Part shown: positions 48,288-57,519 of the stretch, one piece after another
Numbering within the stretch: position 1 is the stretch's first letter
Layout: the number at the start of each line of letters is the position of its first letter
From: Photobacterium kagoshimensis
Lineage (GTDB): Bacteria > Pseudomonadota > Gammaproteobacteria > Enterobacterales > Vibrionaceae
DNA length: 64,000 bases
Direction: 5' to 3'
NCBI RefSeq assembly: GCF_050337045.1
Contig: NZ_JAKJSO010000014.1
Span: forward strand, 1-64,000
Program-made: the position numbers and the translations under genes
Notes under the pieces: model-generated
Database searches by the model: none
The model's input: the letters and a program-made list of their open reading frames with translations, nothing else
What the model was told of the DNA's origin: nothing

Positions 48288-49922
48288 GTGCTTACTTTTC
48301 GCAATTTGTCCATTGGCAAAAAAATAGCCAGTGTCTTTTCAGCCATCGTTTTGGTTTTAATCGGTTTTGGCTTATTCATTAATAGTGAGCTAAATACGGT
48401 TCGCAATGGTGTGGTTAACTTTACCGATTCAACATTACCAAGTGTGCTCAGCGTCGAAGATATGATGTTTGAGTTGTCATACGCACGCCGCACCCAATAT
48501 GCCATTCTAACTTATACTGAACTGAATGATATCCGCTCACGTATTGCGAAAGCGGACCAACAGCACGCAGCTGTAGCTCAAAAGTTTGCTGATTATGGTG
48601 CAACGGTTGCCTCTGCTGATGAACAGCGCGTTTTTGATCGTGTTATGTCGACATGGCGGAGTTATCAATATTCATTAAACGGCTTTAATGAAGCGGCTGG
48701 TCGAGGCGATATCAGTGCAGCCCAACCGATTTTAGCGGGTACATTTGAAGAGTTTACAGCGCTTGAAGCTGCAATGGATGAACTACTCGAGATGAACCTT
48801 AGTTTCGTTGAGAGTAACCGAGAGTCAATGCTTGAAAGCATTGCGAGTGTGGTGAACATTACTATCGCAAGTATTATTGGCTTGGTTGCTTTTATGATTG
48901 GCAGCAATATCTTATTGTCTCGTCTAATCTGTCATCCACTCAGCCTTGTGATGGCGCAAGCACAAGCCATTGCTAGCGGTAATTTAACTCATAACATTCA
49001 ACGTGATGAGATGGGCAATGACGAGCTGGGCAAGTTAGCCGATACTACGATCACCATGCAATACAATTTACGCAGCTTGATTGAAGAGATTGTTGCGGCG
49101 GTTACTCAACTAAGTTCGGCAGTTGAAGAAGTGAGTGCAGTTGCTGCACAATCATCTGCGGGTATGAGTGTTCAACAAAACGAAATCACTATGGTTGCAA
49201 CCGCGATGGAGCAAATGAAAGCCACCGTTGCGGAAGTGGCAAGTAATACTGAAGTGGCATCATCATCGGCATCGGAAGCAAACATTGAGGCTTCTGAAGG
49301 TGCGGCAGAGGTGACAGAAACCATTCAACATATCCAAAGTGCGTCAGCTGAAATTGAAAATGCAGGTGCATTAGTTGGGCAGTTGGTAAAAGAATCTGAA
49401 AACATCAGCATGGTTGTTGATGTGATCCGCGATATCGCCGAACAAACAAACTTACTTGCGTTAAATGCCGCGATTGAAGCTGCACGTGCTGGTGATCAAG
49501 GCCGTGGTTTTGCTGTTGTTGCCGATGAAGTGAGAACGCTAGCAGGTCGTACGCAGCACTCAACGGGTGAAATTATTGCGATTATCGAAAAGCTACAAAA
49601 AAGTGCAAATGAAGCGCGTGAAGCAACCAATGAAAGTTGCTCGTTGATCCATTCCTGTGTGCAGCAAAGCCAAAATACGGGTGATAAGATTCAATCTATT
49701 GAAGCAACAGTAGGTAGAATCGCGGATATGAGTGTTCAAATTGCGAGTGCTTGTAGTGAGCAAGATTCAGTTACCGAAGAACTAGGCCGCAGTGTCACTA
49801 AGATTAATGAATCTTCAGCTGAAGTGGTGGAAGGATCTGGTCACACGACACAAGCTTGTCATGAATTAAGCCAGTTAGCTGTTAACCTACAGCAGGCGAT
49901 GAGCCGTTTTCGTGTTGTCTAA
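48288..49922 (+). CDS. Methyl-accepting chemotaxis protein (4HB-type sensor)
   Basis: 544 residues from GTG 48288, which has AAGG 8 nt upstream and gives MLTFRNLSIGKKI, a normal receptor start; ATG 48222 would add 22 residues. First helix about 15-33, periplasmic four-helix-bundle domain about 34-190, second helix about 191-213, HAMP, and a signalling domain with the same DIAEQTNLLALNAAIEAARAG tip as the receptor at 21091. Ligand unknown. Single gene with terminator. Confidence 0.9.
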   Translation: MLTFRNLSIGKKIASVFSAIVLVLIGFGLFINSELNTVRNGVVNFTDSTLPSVLSVEDMMFELSYARRTQYAILTYTELNDIRSRIAKADQQHAAVAQKFADYGATVASADEQRVFDRVMSTWRSYQYSLNGFNEAAGRGDISAAQPILAGTFEEFTALEAAMDELLEMNLSFVESNRESMLESIASVVNITIASIIGLVAFMIGSNILLSRLICHPLSLVMAQAQAIASGNLTHNIQRDEMGNDELGKLADTTITMQYNLRSLIEEIVAAVTQLSSAVEEVSAVAAQSSAGMSVQQNEITMVATAMEQMKATVAEVASNTEVASSSASEANIEASEGAAEVTETIQHIQSASAEIENAGALVGQLVKESENISMVVDVIRDIAEQTNLLALNAAIEAARAGDQGRGFAVVADEVRTLAGRTQHSTGEIIAIIEKLQKSANEAREATNESCSLIHSCVQQSQNTGDKIQSIEATVGRIADMSVQIASACSEQDSVTEELGRSVTKINESSAEVVEGSGHTTQACHELSQLAVNLQQAMSRFRVV

Positions 49923-49968
49923 GTGATACTGATTGGCTTAACGATTCACAAAAGAGTGATATAGAAAT

Positions 49969-50002
49969 AGCGCCTGATGCTTTGTATCAGGCGCTTTTTT
50001 AT
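49969..50002 (+). terminator. Terminator of the second chemoreceptor gene
   Basis: Perfect stem AGCGCCTGAT/ATCAGGCGCT, 7-nt loop, six T. Confidence 0.9.
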
Positions 50003-50477
50003 TTATAAATGAATTGCATTATTGATCCTGTTGATAAGAAGAGGTGAGGTGTGTATTATACGAATAAAGGATGAAGTCCCTTATTTTTGGTTTGGGTCTT
50101 CGTTCATTTTTTTGCCTTTATAAAGGATGGTGTCCTTTATGTGGGTTGCCTGTGAAAGCATCAATATTTCGGGCTATGTATACAGAGAGTAGCCGATGAT
50201 CGACCGTTTGTTTGTGATTTGCAGCGGTAAGGAATGGTACGCCCTGCCATGGTCGTAAAGGGCAAGCTAAAGCGCGATGAGTGTTCTGTGACAGTGCTTG
50301 AGAAGTAAGCTTTTGATTCAGGCACCAGGTGTTTTATAAAGCAGATCGCGAGGGGCTATTCAATGAATGTAAATAGTTTAGTCACAACTCAACTGAATTT
50401 GGTTGGTCATGCTTAACCAATTATTCCTGACAGTTAATTAGTCACATGGCCAACCATTCTGAATAAGTAAAGTCGTA
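50003..50477. other. Intergenic region
   Basis: About 475 bp without a credited gene; contains the two AAAGGA/TCCTTT hairpins listed separately. A 42-codon ORF from ATG 50071 overlaps them and has no spaced ribosome site. Confidence 0.5.
50063..50140. repeat. Two tandem inverted repeats sharing AAAGGA/TCCTTT arms
   Basis: AATAAAGGA/TCCCTTATT at 50063-50071/50077-50085 (one mismatch) and ATAAAGGA/TCCTTTAT at 50120-50127/50133-50140 (perfect). A CCTTTATAAAGG palindrome at 50115-50126 overlaps the second, so two alternative hairpins compete. Confidence 0.65.
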
Positions 50478-50804
50478 ATGAATAATAGAACCATTCACCA
50501 GAAAATACATGCGCCAACATCTGAGCAGTACCCTTTGGCACTTGCCATCATCAAAGAGATTGAAAGCCTTGAATGCCAAGGATATGTCACGGTACATACC
50601 ACTGACGATTACAGCCAAGTCGTTATATGTCCTGGTGGGGTTAAACAGCGCATCACTTTGAAGTGGAACAACAGTAGTTACATTACGGAATGTGACAGTC
50701 GCAGCGAGATGTCTGGGATTGTTATTGGTAGCACTAGCAGTGCACGCATGTTCGCCTTTGCCTATGATCTTTCTCTTAGCTTTTGTACGAAAAAGTCTAA
50801 GTAA
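50478..50804 (+). CDS. Hypothetical cytoplasmic protein
   Basis: 108 residues, no signal peptide or membrane helix. Mixed alpha-beta pattern: a helix around PLALAIIKEIESLE, then strands YVTVHTTDDYSQVVICPGGVKQRITLKW and a Ser/Arg-rich end. No family recognised. First of a run of small unknown genes. Ribosome site is weak (TAAAG). Confidence 0.55.
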   Translation: MNNRTIHQKIHAPTSEQYPLALAIIKEIESLECQGYVTVHTTDDYSQVVICPGGVKQRITLKWNNSSYITECDSRSEMSGIVIGSTSSARMFAFAYDLSLSFCTKKSK

Positions 50805-50902
50805 CCAAATACAGCGAGCTGTGTTTTTTCATTTACTTGGCAGTTAGTGTTAAGAAGCATGGCTCGCTATTTCGTTAAATCCCCTTTCGACAGTGAGAAA
50901 TA

Positions 50903-51058
50903 ATGATGGAATGTAATTATTGTGGGGCTATACATTTTATCCGAGTAACCCCTAGATGTGCAGGTTCCCAGTTAACAGGATCTGCGGTTTACCGATGTGT
51001 TGAATGTGGCAGAGAAGTTGTTATAAAACGTTTTTCTGATTTATTAGCGGAAAACTAA
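50903..51058 (+). CDS. Small zinc-ribbon-like protein
   Basis: 51 residues (ATG 50903; ATG 50906 is also possible). MMECNYCGAIHFIRV ... VYRCVECGREVVIKRF gives two CxxC pairs 30 residues apart, the arrangement of a one-domain zinc ribbon (Ogr/Delta or transcript-cleavage style). A complete domain, with no other sequence. Ribosome site is weak. Function unknown. Confidence 0.6.
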   Translation: MMECNYCGAIHFIRVTPRCAGSQLTGSAVYRCVECGREVVIKRFSDLLAEN

Positions 51059-51252
51059 GCCTAACAACAAATTTGCAATAAGATTCGCAAATTAAGACAG
51101 ACAAGAAAGGATTGTGCATCCTGCATCATAAATGCCCGAAAAGGCAGAGGATAAGGTTGATAAAAATAGGCACTACAATTGCTTTACCTTAGTGATACAC
51201 CGTAATGGTGCTTATAACGCAATCGTTAACACTCATGGTAGAGGGCGGCGCT

Positions 51253-51972
51253 ATGTATCAATCAGACATGAAGTTAAATCACCAGATTACTCAATATGTA
51301 GAAATGCAGGTACAGCGATTGAAGTCGTCCGCTGTCGAATCAGAGGGGGCGATGGTATTACCTCATCAGCAAGGGTGTGAAGTGATGCGCGACATCTTGC
51401 AGCAGTATTTAGCGGGACTAAAGGCCATCAGTTGTTTGCTTGAGCATGGCTATGTCGCTCAAACGCGAGGCATCTTTCAAACGCTGGGTGATGACTACGA
51501 AGATATTATTTTTTTAAGCCTACCTAGCTTAGATGGTGAGTTAACCAGCTTACATAAAGCCTATTTAAAAGGGGTCAGTAGCGCTCATTGTGAATCATGC
51601 TATAGCCCGATTACTCGTTGTGAAATTCGTTCTACGATCAAACAGGCGAAATCGATAAATCATAATGTATTTCAGATTTATCCTAAAAAACAGGCCCTTC
51701 AAGTGCTACGTCCACAAGGTGATAAACCTTGCTCTTCAACATTAGCTATTACTCTTCATCGCCATTACGCCCATAAAGCATTATTACTCACCATGTTAAC
51801 CGCAAAAGTGAGTGGTGAAGAGGACATAATGCGTGCATGTTTGAATTATCGTGCTCATCTTGAAATTAGTGATGAACTGGTATGGCAAAGGGATATAGAA
51901 GAACATCAAGTGGTACCAGAATCAATGCATGGCACAGTGAGTACTGTTGAAAAATACGCAACAGCGTTTTGA
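51253..51972 (+). CDS. Hypothetical protein, helical
   Basis: 239 residues from ATG 51253 (GAGGG 8 nt upstream); the frame opens at 51205, with less support. Mostly helical N-terminal part with LPHQQGCEVMRDILQQYLAGLKAISCLLEHGY, a Cys pair in HCESCYSPITRCE, and a His-rich HRHYAHKA helix. No family recognised. It lies 112 bp before metC but is not overlapped; probably separate. Confidence 0.6.
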   Translation: MYQSDMKLNHQITQYVEMQVQRLKSSAVESEGAMVLPHQQGCEVMRDILQQYLAGLKAISCLLEHGYVAQTRGIFQTLGDDYEDIIFLSLPSLDGELTSLHKAYLKGVSSAHCESCYSPITRCEIRSTIKQAKSINHNVFQIYPKKQALQVLRPQGDKPCSSTLAITLHRHYAHKALLLTMLTAKVSGEEDIMRACLNYRAHLEISDELVWQRDIEEHQVVPESMHGTVSTVEKYATAF

Positions 51973-52084
51973 TTATATATGCATTGAAGGTCTTCGATAA
52001 TCTTCACTTTCATATTCTATTAGGTGTGGTAACGTTGAGTTTGATTTTATTGTGCCTTTACATGAATAGGGAAGTGAATTATCC

Positions 52085-53281
52085 ATGGAAAAGAAAGCGT
52101 TAGATACCAGTATTGTGACGGCTGGTCGAGCAAAGAAATGGACGCAGAAGTTAGTTAACCCCCCTGTGAGTCGCGCATCGACGATAGTGTTTGATAGCGT
52201 TGCAGATATGAAAGAATCCGCGTCTAAACGCATGGATAAGTCATTGTTTTATGGGCGTCGTGGCACAAATACCCATTTCGCTTTTCAAGATGCGATGGTG
52301 GAATTAGAGGGCGGAGTAGGTTGTGCTTTGTATCCTTGTGGAACAGCGGCGATCAGTAATGCTATTCTATCGTTTGTAAAAACAGGCGATCATATTTTAA
52401 TGGTTGATGGCGCTTATGAGCCAACCCGCGATTTTTGTGACAAGATCCTGAAGAATATGGGTATCGAAACGACGTATTACGACCCAATGATCGGCGAAGG
52501 ACTTCGTGATTTAATTCAGCCTAATACCAGCGTACTTTTCCTTGAATCACCATGTTCTATCACAATGGAAGTACAAGATGTGCCGACTTTAGCTCGTATT
52601 GCGCATGAGCAAGACATAGTGGTGATGCTAGATAACACTTGGGCCTCGCCAATTAACTTCCAGCCATTCGAGCACGGGGTTGATATTTCGGTGCAAGCGG
52701 CAACCAAATATGTTGTTGGCCATTCCGATGTCATGTTAGGAACAGCAACAGCAAATGCACGTTGCTGGGATCAACTACGCGAAAACAGTTACCTTATGGG
52801 GCAATGTACATCACCTGATGATGTTTACTTGGCGATGCGCGGTTTACGTACTTTGGGGGTTCGTTTAAAGCAGCACGAAAAAAGCGCACTGCGTATCGCA
52901 CATTGGTTAGCTGAGCGTGAAGAGGTTGATCATGTTCGCCACCCAGCTTTACCTTCTTGTGAAGGACATGAGTTTTTCAAGCGTGATTTTAAAGGCTCCA
53001 ATGGTTTGTTTTCTCTGGTATTGAACCGTGGCAATACTGAGGCGCTTACTGCGTTACTCGATGGTATGGAACATTTCAGCATGGGGTATTCTTGGGGCGG
53101 TTTTGAAAGTCTTATTCTGGCGAACGAAAACATTAATAGCCTACGCACTGCGACGAAGAAAGACTTTGCAGGGCCAATGCTGAGGTTACATATTGGTTTG
53201 GAAGATCCTGACGATTTGATCCGCGATCTAGAGCGAGGCTTTGAACGTTTCAACGCGATCCTTAATCGTGATCAGCGCTAA
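52085..53281 (+). CDS. metC: Cystathionine beta-lyase
   Basis: 398 residues. PLP enzyme of the Cys/Met metabolism family. YGRRGTNTHFAF near residue 58, ESPCSITMEVQD, DNTWASPINFQPF, and the PLP lysine in QAATKYVVGHSDVMLG, then SLFSLV-type end. Splits cystathionine into homocysteine, pyruvate and ammonia in methionine synthesis. Full length. Monocistronic with a UUCG-loop terminator. Confidence 0.92.
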   Translation: MEKKALDTSIVTAGRAKKWTQKLVNPPVSRASTIVFDSVADMKESASKRMDKSLFYGRRGTNTHFAFQDAMVELEGGVGCALYPCGTAAISNAILSFVKTGDHILMVDGAYEPTRDFCDKILKNMGIETTYYDPMIGEGLRDLIQPNTSVLFLESPCSITMEVQDVPTLARIAHEQDIVVMLDNTWASPINFQPFEHGVDISVQAATKYVVGHSDVMLGTATANARCWDQLRENSYLMGQCTSPDDVYLAMRGLRTLGVRLKQHEKSALRIAHWLAEREEVDHVRHPALPSCEGHEFFKRDFKGSNGLFSLVLNRGNTEALTALLDGMEHFSMGYSWGGFESLILANENINSLRTATKKDFAGPMLRLHIGLEDPDDLIRDLERGFERFNAILNRDQR

Positions 53282-53301
53282 TAACTAGCACGAGAATACT
53301 A

Positions 53302-53328
53302 ACAGACCACCTTCGGGTGGTTTTTTAT
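53302..53328 (+). terminator. Terminator of metC
   Basis: ACCACC-TTCG-GGTGGT hairpin with an ultra-stable UUCG tetraloop, then six T. Confidence 0.92.
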
Positions 53329-53421
53329 TACCGTTATCGTGCGATAGCGGCGCGGTTAACGCAGTGAAAATTCAGTATTGGTATAAGCTTAATAGACGTA
53401 TTGAAATGGTAGGGACTTGTC

Positions 53422-53766
53422 ATGCAACAATCGAAATTTATATGGATTGCGTCAGGGATGATGGTTATGTCGATAGTTGGTTGTACCAATAGCAGTGTTA
53501 ATAATATTGATACAGGGCTGGATAATTATCAGTTCTTACCCGATGAGTATGATGTTGAAACTGAATACAACAGTATATTCTTTTATGGTTTTAATCAGGG
53601 ATGTCGTTCGAAAACCTATGATTCTCAAAGCGGACGTTTACCCGTAGAAATAGATCATACATTAGCAAAGAGAAGTCAAAAATATAACGATGGAATCGAA
53701 GAAGGAAGAAAATCCTGTGAAGATGGTACTCCACGTACGGTTTCTAACTATATCGAAAATAAATAA
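53422..53766 (+). CDS. Small lipoprotein of unknown function
   Basis: 114 residues. Signal with lipobox IVGC (Cys21), then an acidic, Asn/Tyr-rich domain with Cys in NQGCRSKTY and RKSCEDGT that may pair. Low-complexity start after the Cys suggests a flexible linker. No family recognised. AGGGACTTGTC before ATG is the ribosome site. Confidence 0.65.
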   Translation: MQQSKFIWIASGMMVMSIVGCTNSSVNNIDTGLDNYQFLPDEYDVETEYNSIFFYGFNQGCRSKTYDSQSGRLPVEIDHTLAKRSQKYNDGIEEGRKSCEDGTPRTVSNYIENK

Positions 53767-53927
53767 GAAAATAACATAATGAATGGTTACGAAGAAATTT
53801 CGTACTTATTCTACTTTTAATGATAAGACGTCATCGCTAAATGAAAAAGGGAGTTGTTATTATAACTACTCCCTTAAATAAGAATGCGCTTAATTAAATT
53901 TAAGCTATGCAACCCGTTGTCTAGTTT

Positions 53928-54212
53928 TTAAGCGGCATTTAACTCAGAAAATGATGAAATTTTGCCACTAATAAATTGAACAGGTACAGCCATAGATATC
54001 TCAGGAAGAAGCAAGTGAGCATCCAATGAACCTGCATCGATGGGTTGGATTACAATGTGTAAATGATGCTCTAAAATGCTTCGGAGCTTACTTACACGGA
54101 TAATGCCGCCTCCCTCAATTTCAGTATAGGTGTCATTTTCAGAGTAAACCCAACAAGCAGCAGAACGATGCTGCTTTTCAAATTGATCGATGAAAGCGGT
54201 GATGTTTTTCAT
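53928..54212 (-). CDS. Hypothetical small cytoplasmic protein
   Basis: 94 residues without signal or membrane helix. Alpha-beta mix: helix ITAFIDQFEKQHR, strands CWVYSENDTYTEIEGGGIIRV, then a second helix and hydrophobic strands. No family recognised. AAGGATTTTT precedes the ATG. Confidence 0.55.
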   Translation of the reverse strand: MKNITAFIDQFEKQHRSAACWVYSENDTYTEIEGGGIIRVSKLRSILEHHLHIVIQPIDAGSLDAHLLLPEISMAVPVQFISGKISSFSELNAA

Positions 54213-54501
54213 AAAAATCCTTTTTCTAACATCAATAATATTAGTATTGATTCCTAGACATTATGGTGCGATTAGCAAATTAATCAAATGAAAATATGCG
54301 TTATGTGAAGGCTACGGGAAATTTATGCAATCAAGTAAAGCTATTATATGCTTTCTTTATAAAAGACGATGTAAATAGTTGCTATATCATCTCGCAATAT
54401 TGACAGAGTATATTTAACCGTCAAAAAAATGTCGATTTTTAATGAGTTGAATATACCTAAACTTATATTATTTAATACTTAAATTGAGTCGGGTTTATAT
54501 A

Positions 54502-55092
54502 ATGAAAAGTAATAGCTGTGGTTGGGCTCAGCATCATGCGTTAGAAAAAGACTACCATGATACGGAGTGGGGACTTCCCGTTGTTTGCGATACACAATTA
54601 TTTGAATTTATCACCTTAGAAGGTGCTCAAGCTGGGCTGAGTTGGTTAACGGTACTGAAAAAGCGAGATGGCTATAAAAATGCATTCTTACATTACGATT
54701 TGACCCGCTTAGCTGTGCTAGATGAGAACCATGTTGATAGTGTGATTGCTACATACGATGTGATAAAACATCGAGGGAAAATCGCCTCTGTGTATACCAA
54801 TGCGGCGGCAGCAATAGCTTTACAGAATGAATATGGGTCATTAGCGAAAGCGCTTTGGCAGTTTACAGGCGGTTTTCCCATAAATAACCAATGGACCTCG
54901 ATGGCCGAAGTGCCTGTATCGACAGAGGCATCGAGGGCTATGAGCAAATTTTTGAAGAAGAAAGGGTTTAAGTTTGTAGGTGAAACAATCTGTTATGCCT
55001 TTATGCAGGCAACGGGGATGGTCAATGATCATGTCGTGGATTGTGACTGTTATCAAAAAGTAATTGCAAAACAGAAGCTAGTGTTTCGGTAA
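54502..55092 (+). CDS. tag: DNA-3-methyladenine glycosylase I
   Basis: 196 residues from ATG 54502 (MKSNSCGWAQ). Removes 3-methyladenine from alkylated DNA. TagI zinc ligands: Cys near residue 6, His in KDYHDTEWG, and His-x3-Cys in NDHVVDCDC. TLEGAQAGLSWLTVLKKRDGYKNAF and GKIASVYTNA are family stretches, and the Glu/Trp pocket residues are present. Full length. Upstream TTG 54484 not favoured. Confidence 0.92.
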   Translation: MKSNSCGWAQHHALEKDYHDTEWGLPVVCDTQLFEFITLEGAQAGLSWLTVLKKRDGYKNAFLHYDLTRLAVLDENHVDSVIATYDVIKHRGKIASVYTNAAAAIALQNEYGSLAKALWQFTGGFPINNQWTSMAEVPVSTEASRAMSKFLKKKGFKFVGETICYAFMQATGMVNDHVVDCDCYQKVIAKQKLVFR

Positions 55093-55137
55093 ACACCCCG
55101 TTATCATACCTGCTGATTGATGTAATTGAGAGTTTGT

Positions 55138-56061
55138 ATGCTACAGCAGCCAGTAAAGGTAATTCAAAAAGCCACTTGGGTCGGTTCAATCGCTAACGTC
55201 GTTTTAGCTATTATTAAAATAACCGTGGGTAAAATTACAGGTAGCCAAGCACTCGTTGCCGATGGTGTTCATAGTTTCTCTGATCTTGTGACTGATACCG
55301 CTATTTTGATCGGTTCTCGTTACTGGACGGCGCCAGCAGATAAAGAGCATCCTTATGGGCATGGGCGATTTGAAACGCTAACCAATATTTTTATCGGTGT
55401 GATCCTTGTTTTAGTTGGACTTGGCATAGGGTGGGATTCAATAAGCACGATTGGTCATGAATCAACTAACACACCAGGTATGCTTGCCTTTGGCGCTGCA
55501 ATCGCCTCTATTTTGGTTAAAGAAGCCCTTTATCGTTGGACGATAATTCAAGCGAAAAAGATTAACAGTCGAGCATTACACGCCAATGCATGGCACCACC
55601 GTTCTGATGCGTTGAGTTCGTTACCTGTTGCGATTGCGGTTATTGCAAATTACGTGTTGCCTGATTTGTATTATCTTGATCAAATCGCAGCCTTGCTGGT
55701 AACGACGATGATCTTAAAAGCGGCCTTTGAAATATTATGGCCTGCTATCTGGGAACTTACGGAAGCTGAAGCTGACAGTGAGCTTGAACAGAAAATCCAA
55801 CGTTACGCTGATAATGATCAAGACATTGGCGAAGTACACGCGATTCGAAGTCGTCGTACTGGCAGTAATATCTTGTTGGACTTCCACCTACTTGTGGACC
55901 CAGAAATGTCAGTCGATAACGCCCATACGATAGCTGAAAATTTTAAAAGCCATATTTTAGAAGAAATTGATGAAGTTGTTGATGTCATCATCCATATAGA
56001 GCCGTATAACTGTGCAGAACGGGTTCATAACCCTTGTTGCGGTAAGGACGCCTGCGAGTAA
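55138..56061 (+). CDS. Cation diffusion facilitator (FieF-like) transporter
   Basis: 307 residues from ATG 55138 (GAGAG upstream). Six membrane helices; metal-site residues in VADGVHSFSDLVTD (helix 2) and HANAWHHRSDALSS (helix 5), then a cytoplasmic C-terminal domain with DFHLLVDPEMSVDNAH and a Cys-rich tail NPCCGKDACE. Exports zinc or iron in exchange for protons; substrate not settled. The Cys tail is an extra compared with E. coli FieF. Confidence 0.85.
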   Translation: MLQQPVKVIQKATWVGSIANVVLAIIKITVGKITGSQALVADGVHSFSDLVTDTAILIGSRYWTAPADKEHPYGHGRFETLTNIFIGVILVLVGLGIGWDSISTIGHESTNTPGMLAFGAAIASILVKEALYRWTIIQAKKINSRALHANAWHHRSDALSSLPVAIAVIANYVLPDLYYLDQIAALLVTTMILKAAFEILWPAIWELTEAEADSELEQKIQRYADNDQDIGEVHAIRSRRTGSNILLDFHLLVDPEMSVDNAHTIAENFKSHILEEIDEVVDVIIHIEPYNCAERVHNPCCGKDACE

Positions 56062-56094
56062 CTCAGCGTGCGTCTCATCGTGTTAGAGAAAGTA

Positions 56095-56121
56095 ACGTCA
56101 GCTTCGGCTGGCGTTTTTTTA
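56095..56121 (+). terminator. Terminator of the CDF transporter gene
   Basis: ACGTCAGC-TTCG-GCTGGCGT hairpin with UUCG loop, seven T. Confidence 0.9.
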
Positions 56122-56236
56122 TTTGTCTCATCGATAAGATAGGGCGTTTATTTGTTGATTAGCTAAGATTTATTAGAGGTAGCCGATTGTGAAGTAAGAA
56201 GGTCGGTGAAGGAGAGGCCAATTAGGGAGTGTTGAT

Positions 56237-56626
56237 ATGCCGCTAATAAGAATTAAATCATTACCTTTTGCACAGCAAGAAGTACCGATCCCGCAAGTAT
56301 TAAATAGTCTTTCCAGCGCCGTTTCTGCATCAACCGGCATTGAGCCTCATCATATTATGCTGACTTGGGATTATATCCCTGCGGGTCATTATGTTCATGG
56401 TGGTAAAGCGGTGCATCAGCAACCGATTAATACCCACCCAATATTGATCGACTTGATTGCACCAAACTTCAATACAGAGCAGCAAATAGCTTCGATGTTG
56501 GAGTTAATTGCTGCTACTTTAGTTGAGCAAGTGCCTGTAGCGAAAAATAACATCTTCATTAATTTTACCCCAGCTTATAGTGATGGGGTTTACGACTGTG
56601 GTCAGGTTGTAGAGTGGGATGAGTAA
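56237..56626 (+). CDS. DUF1904 family protein (tautomerase-like fold)
   Basis: 129 residues. PLIRIKSLPFAQQ start with Pro at position 2 after Met, as in tautomerase-superfamily enzymes, then VLNSLSSAVSASTGIEPHHIMLTWDYIPAG and FINFTPAYSDGVYDCGQVVEW, consistent with DUF1904. Enzyme activity unknown. AGGGAGTGTTGATATG supports the start. Confidence 0.8.
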   Translation: MPLIRIKSLPFAQQEVPIPQVLNSLSSAVSASTGIEPHHIMLTWDYIPAGHYVHGGKAVHQQPINTHPILIDLIAPNFNTEQQIASMLELIAATLVEQVPVAKNNIFINFTPAYSDGVYDCGQVVEWDE

Positions 56627-56806
56627 TCCACGTTGCTAAGTCATTGTAATTATAGTCATGCTAACGAAATAATTAATTCGATTTGCGGTTCTTGACCATA
56701 AGAAACACTTATTGCGACATAAAGAACATTTAATGGTGATTGTTATTTCTTTTTCGTCATAATCACGTAGTATTCTTGGTTTGTTATTAAACCATATTTG
56801 TCGTCT

Positions 56807-57160
56807 ATGCTCTCTTATTTAACATCCTTGTCACCAATGATTCCATTGTCTATCGCGATTGTGTGCGAAGTGATTGCAACGAGCTTCTTACCTAAAACAG
56901 AGCAGTTTACTAAGCCTGGACTGACGTTATTAGTGTTAGCTGGCTACGGTATCGCTTTTTTTATGTTATCGCTTACTGTGCGTACTATGCCTGTTGGTGT
57001 TGCGTATGCGATTTGGTGCGGAGCTGGTATTGTTTTAGTGGCGATGCTGAGTTGGATTTTTTCAGGTCAACATCTTGATAAATACGCAGTGCTAGGGATA
57101 GGTTTAATCATGGCTGGTACCATCATTATTAATGTATTTTCAAAGTCAGTAACGCACTAA
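56807..57160 (+). CDS. Small multidrug resistance (EmrE/QacE-like) transporter
   Basis: 117 residues from ATG 56807; ATG 56837 (107 residues) is as likely because no clear ribosome site marks either. Four membrane helices. Essential Glu in IVCEVIATS (helix 1) and the AIWCGAG helix-3 motif. SMR proteins export toxic cations or polyamines as dimers. Single gene, terminator follows. Confidence 0.88.
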   Translation: MLSYLTSLSPMIPLSIAIVCEVIATSFLPKTEQFTKPGLTLLVLAGYGIAFFMLSLTVRTMPVGVAYAIWCGAGIVLVAMLSWIFSGQHLDKYAVLGIGLIMAGTIIINVFSKSVTH

Positions 57161-57204
57161 CTCTTCGTTTCATTGTTTTCCCTGTTAGGTTGTGACAACA
57201 AATA

Positions 57205-57244
57205 AAGCGCACCGATGAGTATGTATTCATCTGTGCGCTTTTTG
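57205..57244 (+). terminator. Terminator of the SMR gene
   Basis: Stem AAGCGCAC/GTGCGCTT (57205-57212/57233-57240), extended by GATGA/TCATC after a mismatch, then T-rich end. Confidence 0.85.
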
Positions 57245-57333
57245 TTTACTTGGCCAGTCGACTCTATGTTGATTAACTCTATTTTTATTATGAGTACTCT
57301 ATAAGTTCGCACTGGGTGAATCTCTTGTGAGCT

Positions 57334-57351
57334 TGTGAGAGATCTCTCACA
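57334..57351. promoter_or_regulatory. UvrY/VarA (GacA) binding site
   Basis: TGTGAGAGATCTCTCACA is a perfect 18-bp palindrome, one base from the UvrY consensus TGTGAGAGATCTCTTACA as I recall it. Centre about 178 bp upstream of the inferred RNA start, similar to the distal UvrY site of E. coli csrB. Confidence 0.82.
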
Positions 57352-57484
57352 ACTTGATAGGGTTATATCGTAATGTCTTGTGTCTTATTTCTCGGTGAAA
57401 TGAAAAATCCATTATATAACAACACCTTAATGCTTAAGTGTTAAAATAAATTAACAGGATAAGAAAAAATGTGATCTGCAAGTG

Positions 57485-57512
57485 TTGTTTCAAATCCTAG
57501 ATCGCGTAATCT
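57485..57512 (+). promoter_or_regulatory. Promoter of the CsrB-like RNA
   Basis: TTGTTT at 57485-57490 and TAATCT at 57507-57512, 16-bp spacing, placing +1 at about 57519-57520, where the GTCGG typical of CsrB 5' ends begins. Confidence 0.55.
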
Positions 57513-57519
57513 TTATCTC

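Larger units (their letters stand above)
57245..57519. other. Long upstream region of the CsrB-like RNA gene
   Basis: About 275 bp with no ORF, containing a palindromic UvrY/VarA box and a sigma70-like promoter listed separately. Long upstream regulatory DNA is normal for csrB genes. Confidence 0.7.

Noticed and set aside
50071..50199. 42-codon ORF with a CPLC motif after the second chemoreceptor
   Set aside because: AAGG is directly against the ATG, the ORF overlaps the hairpin pair, and no family is recognised.
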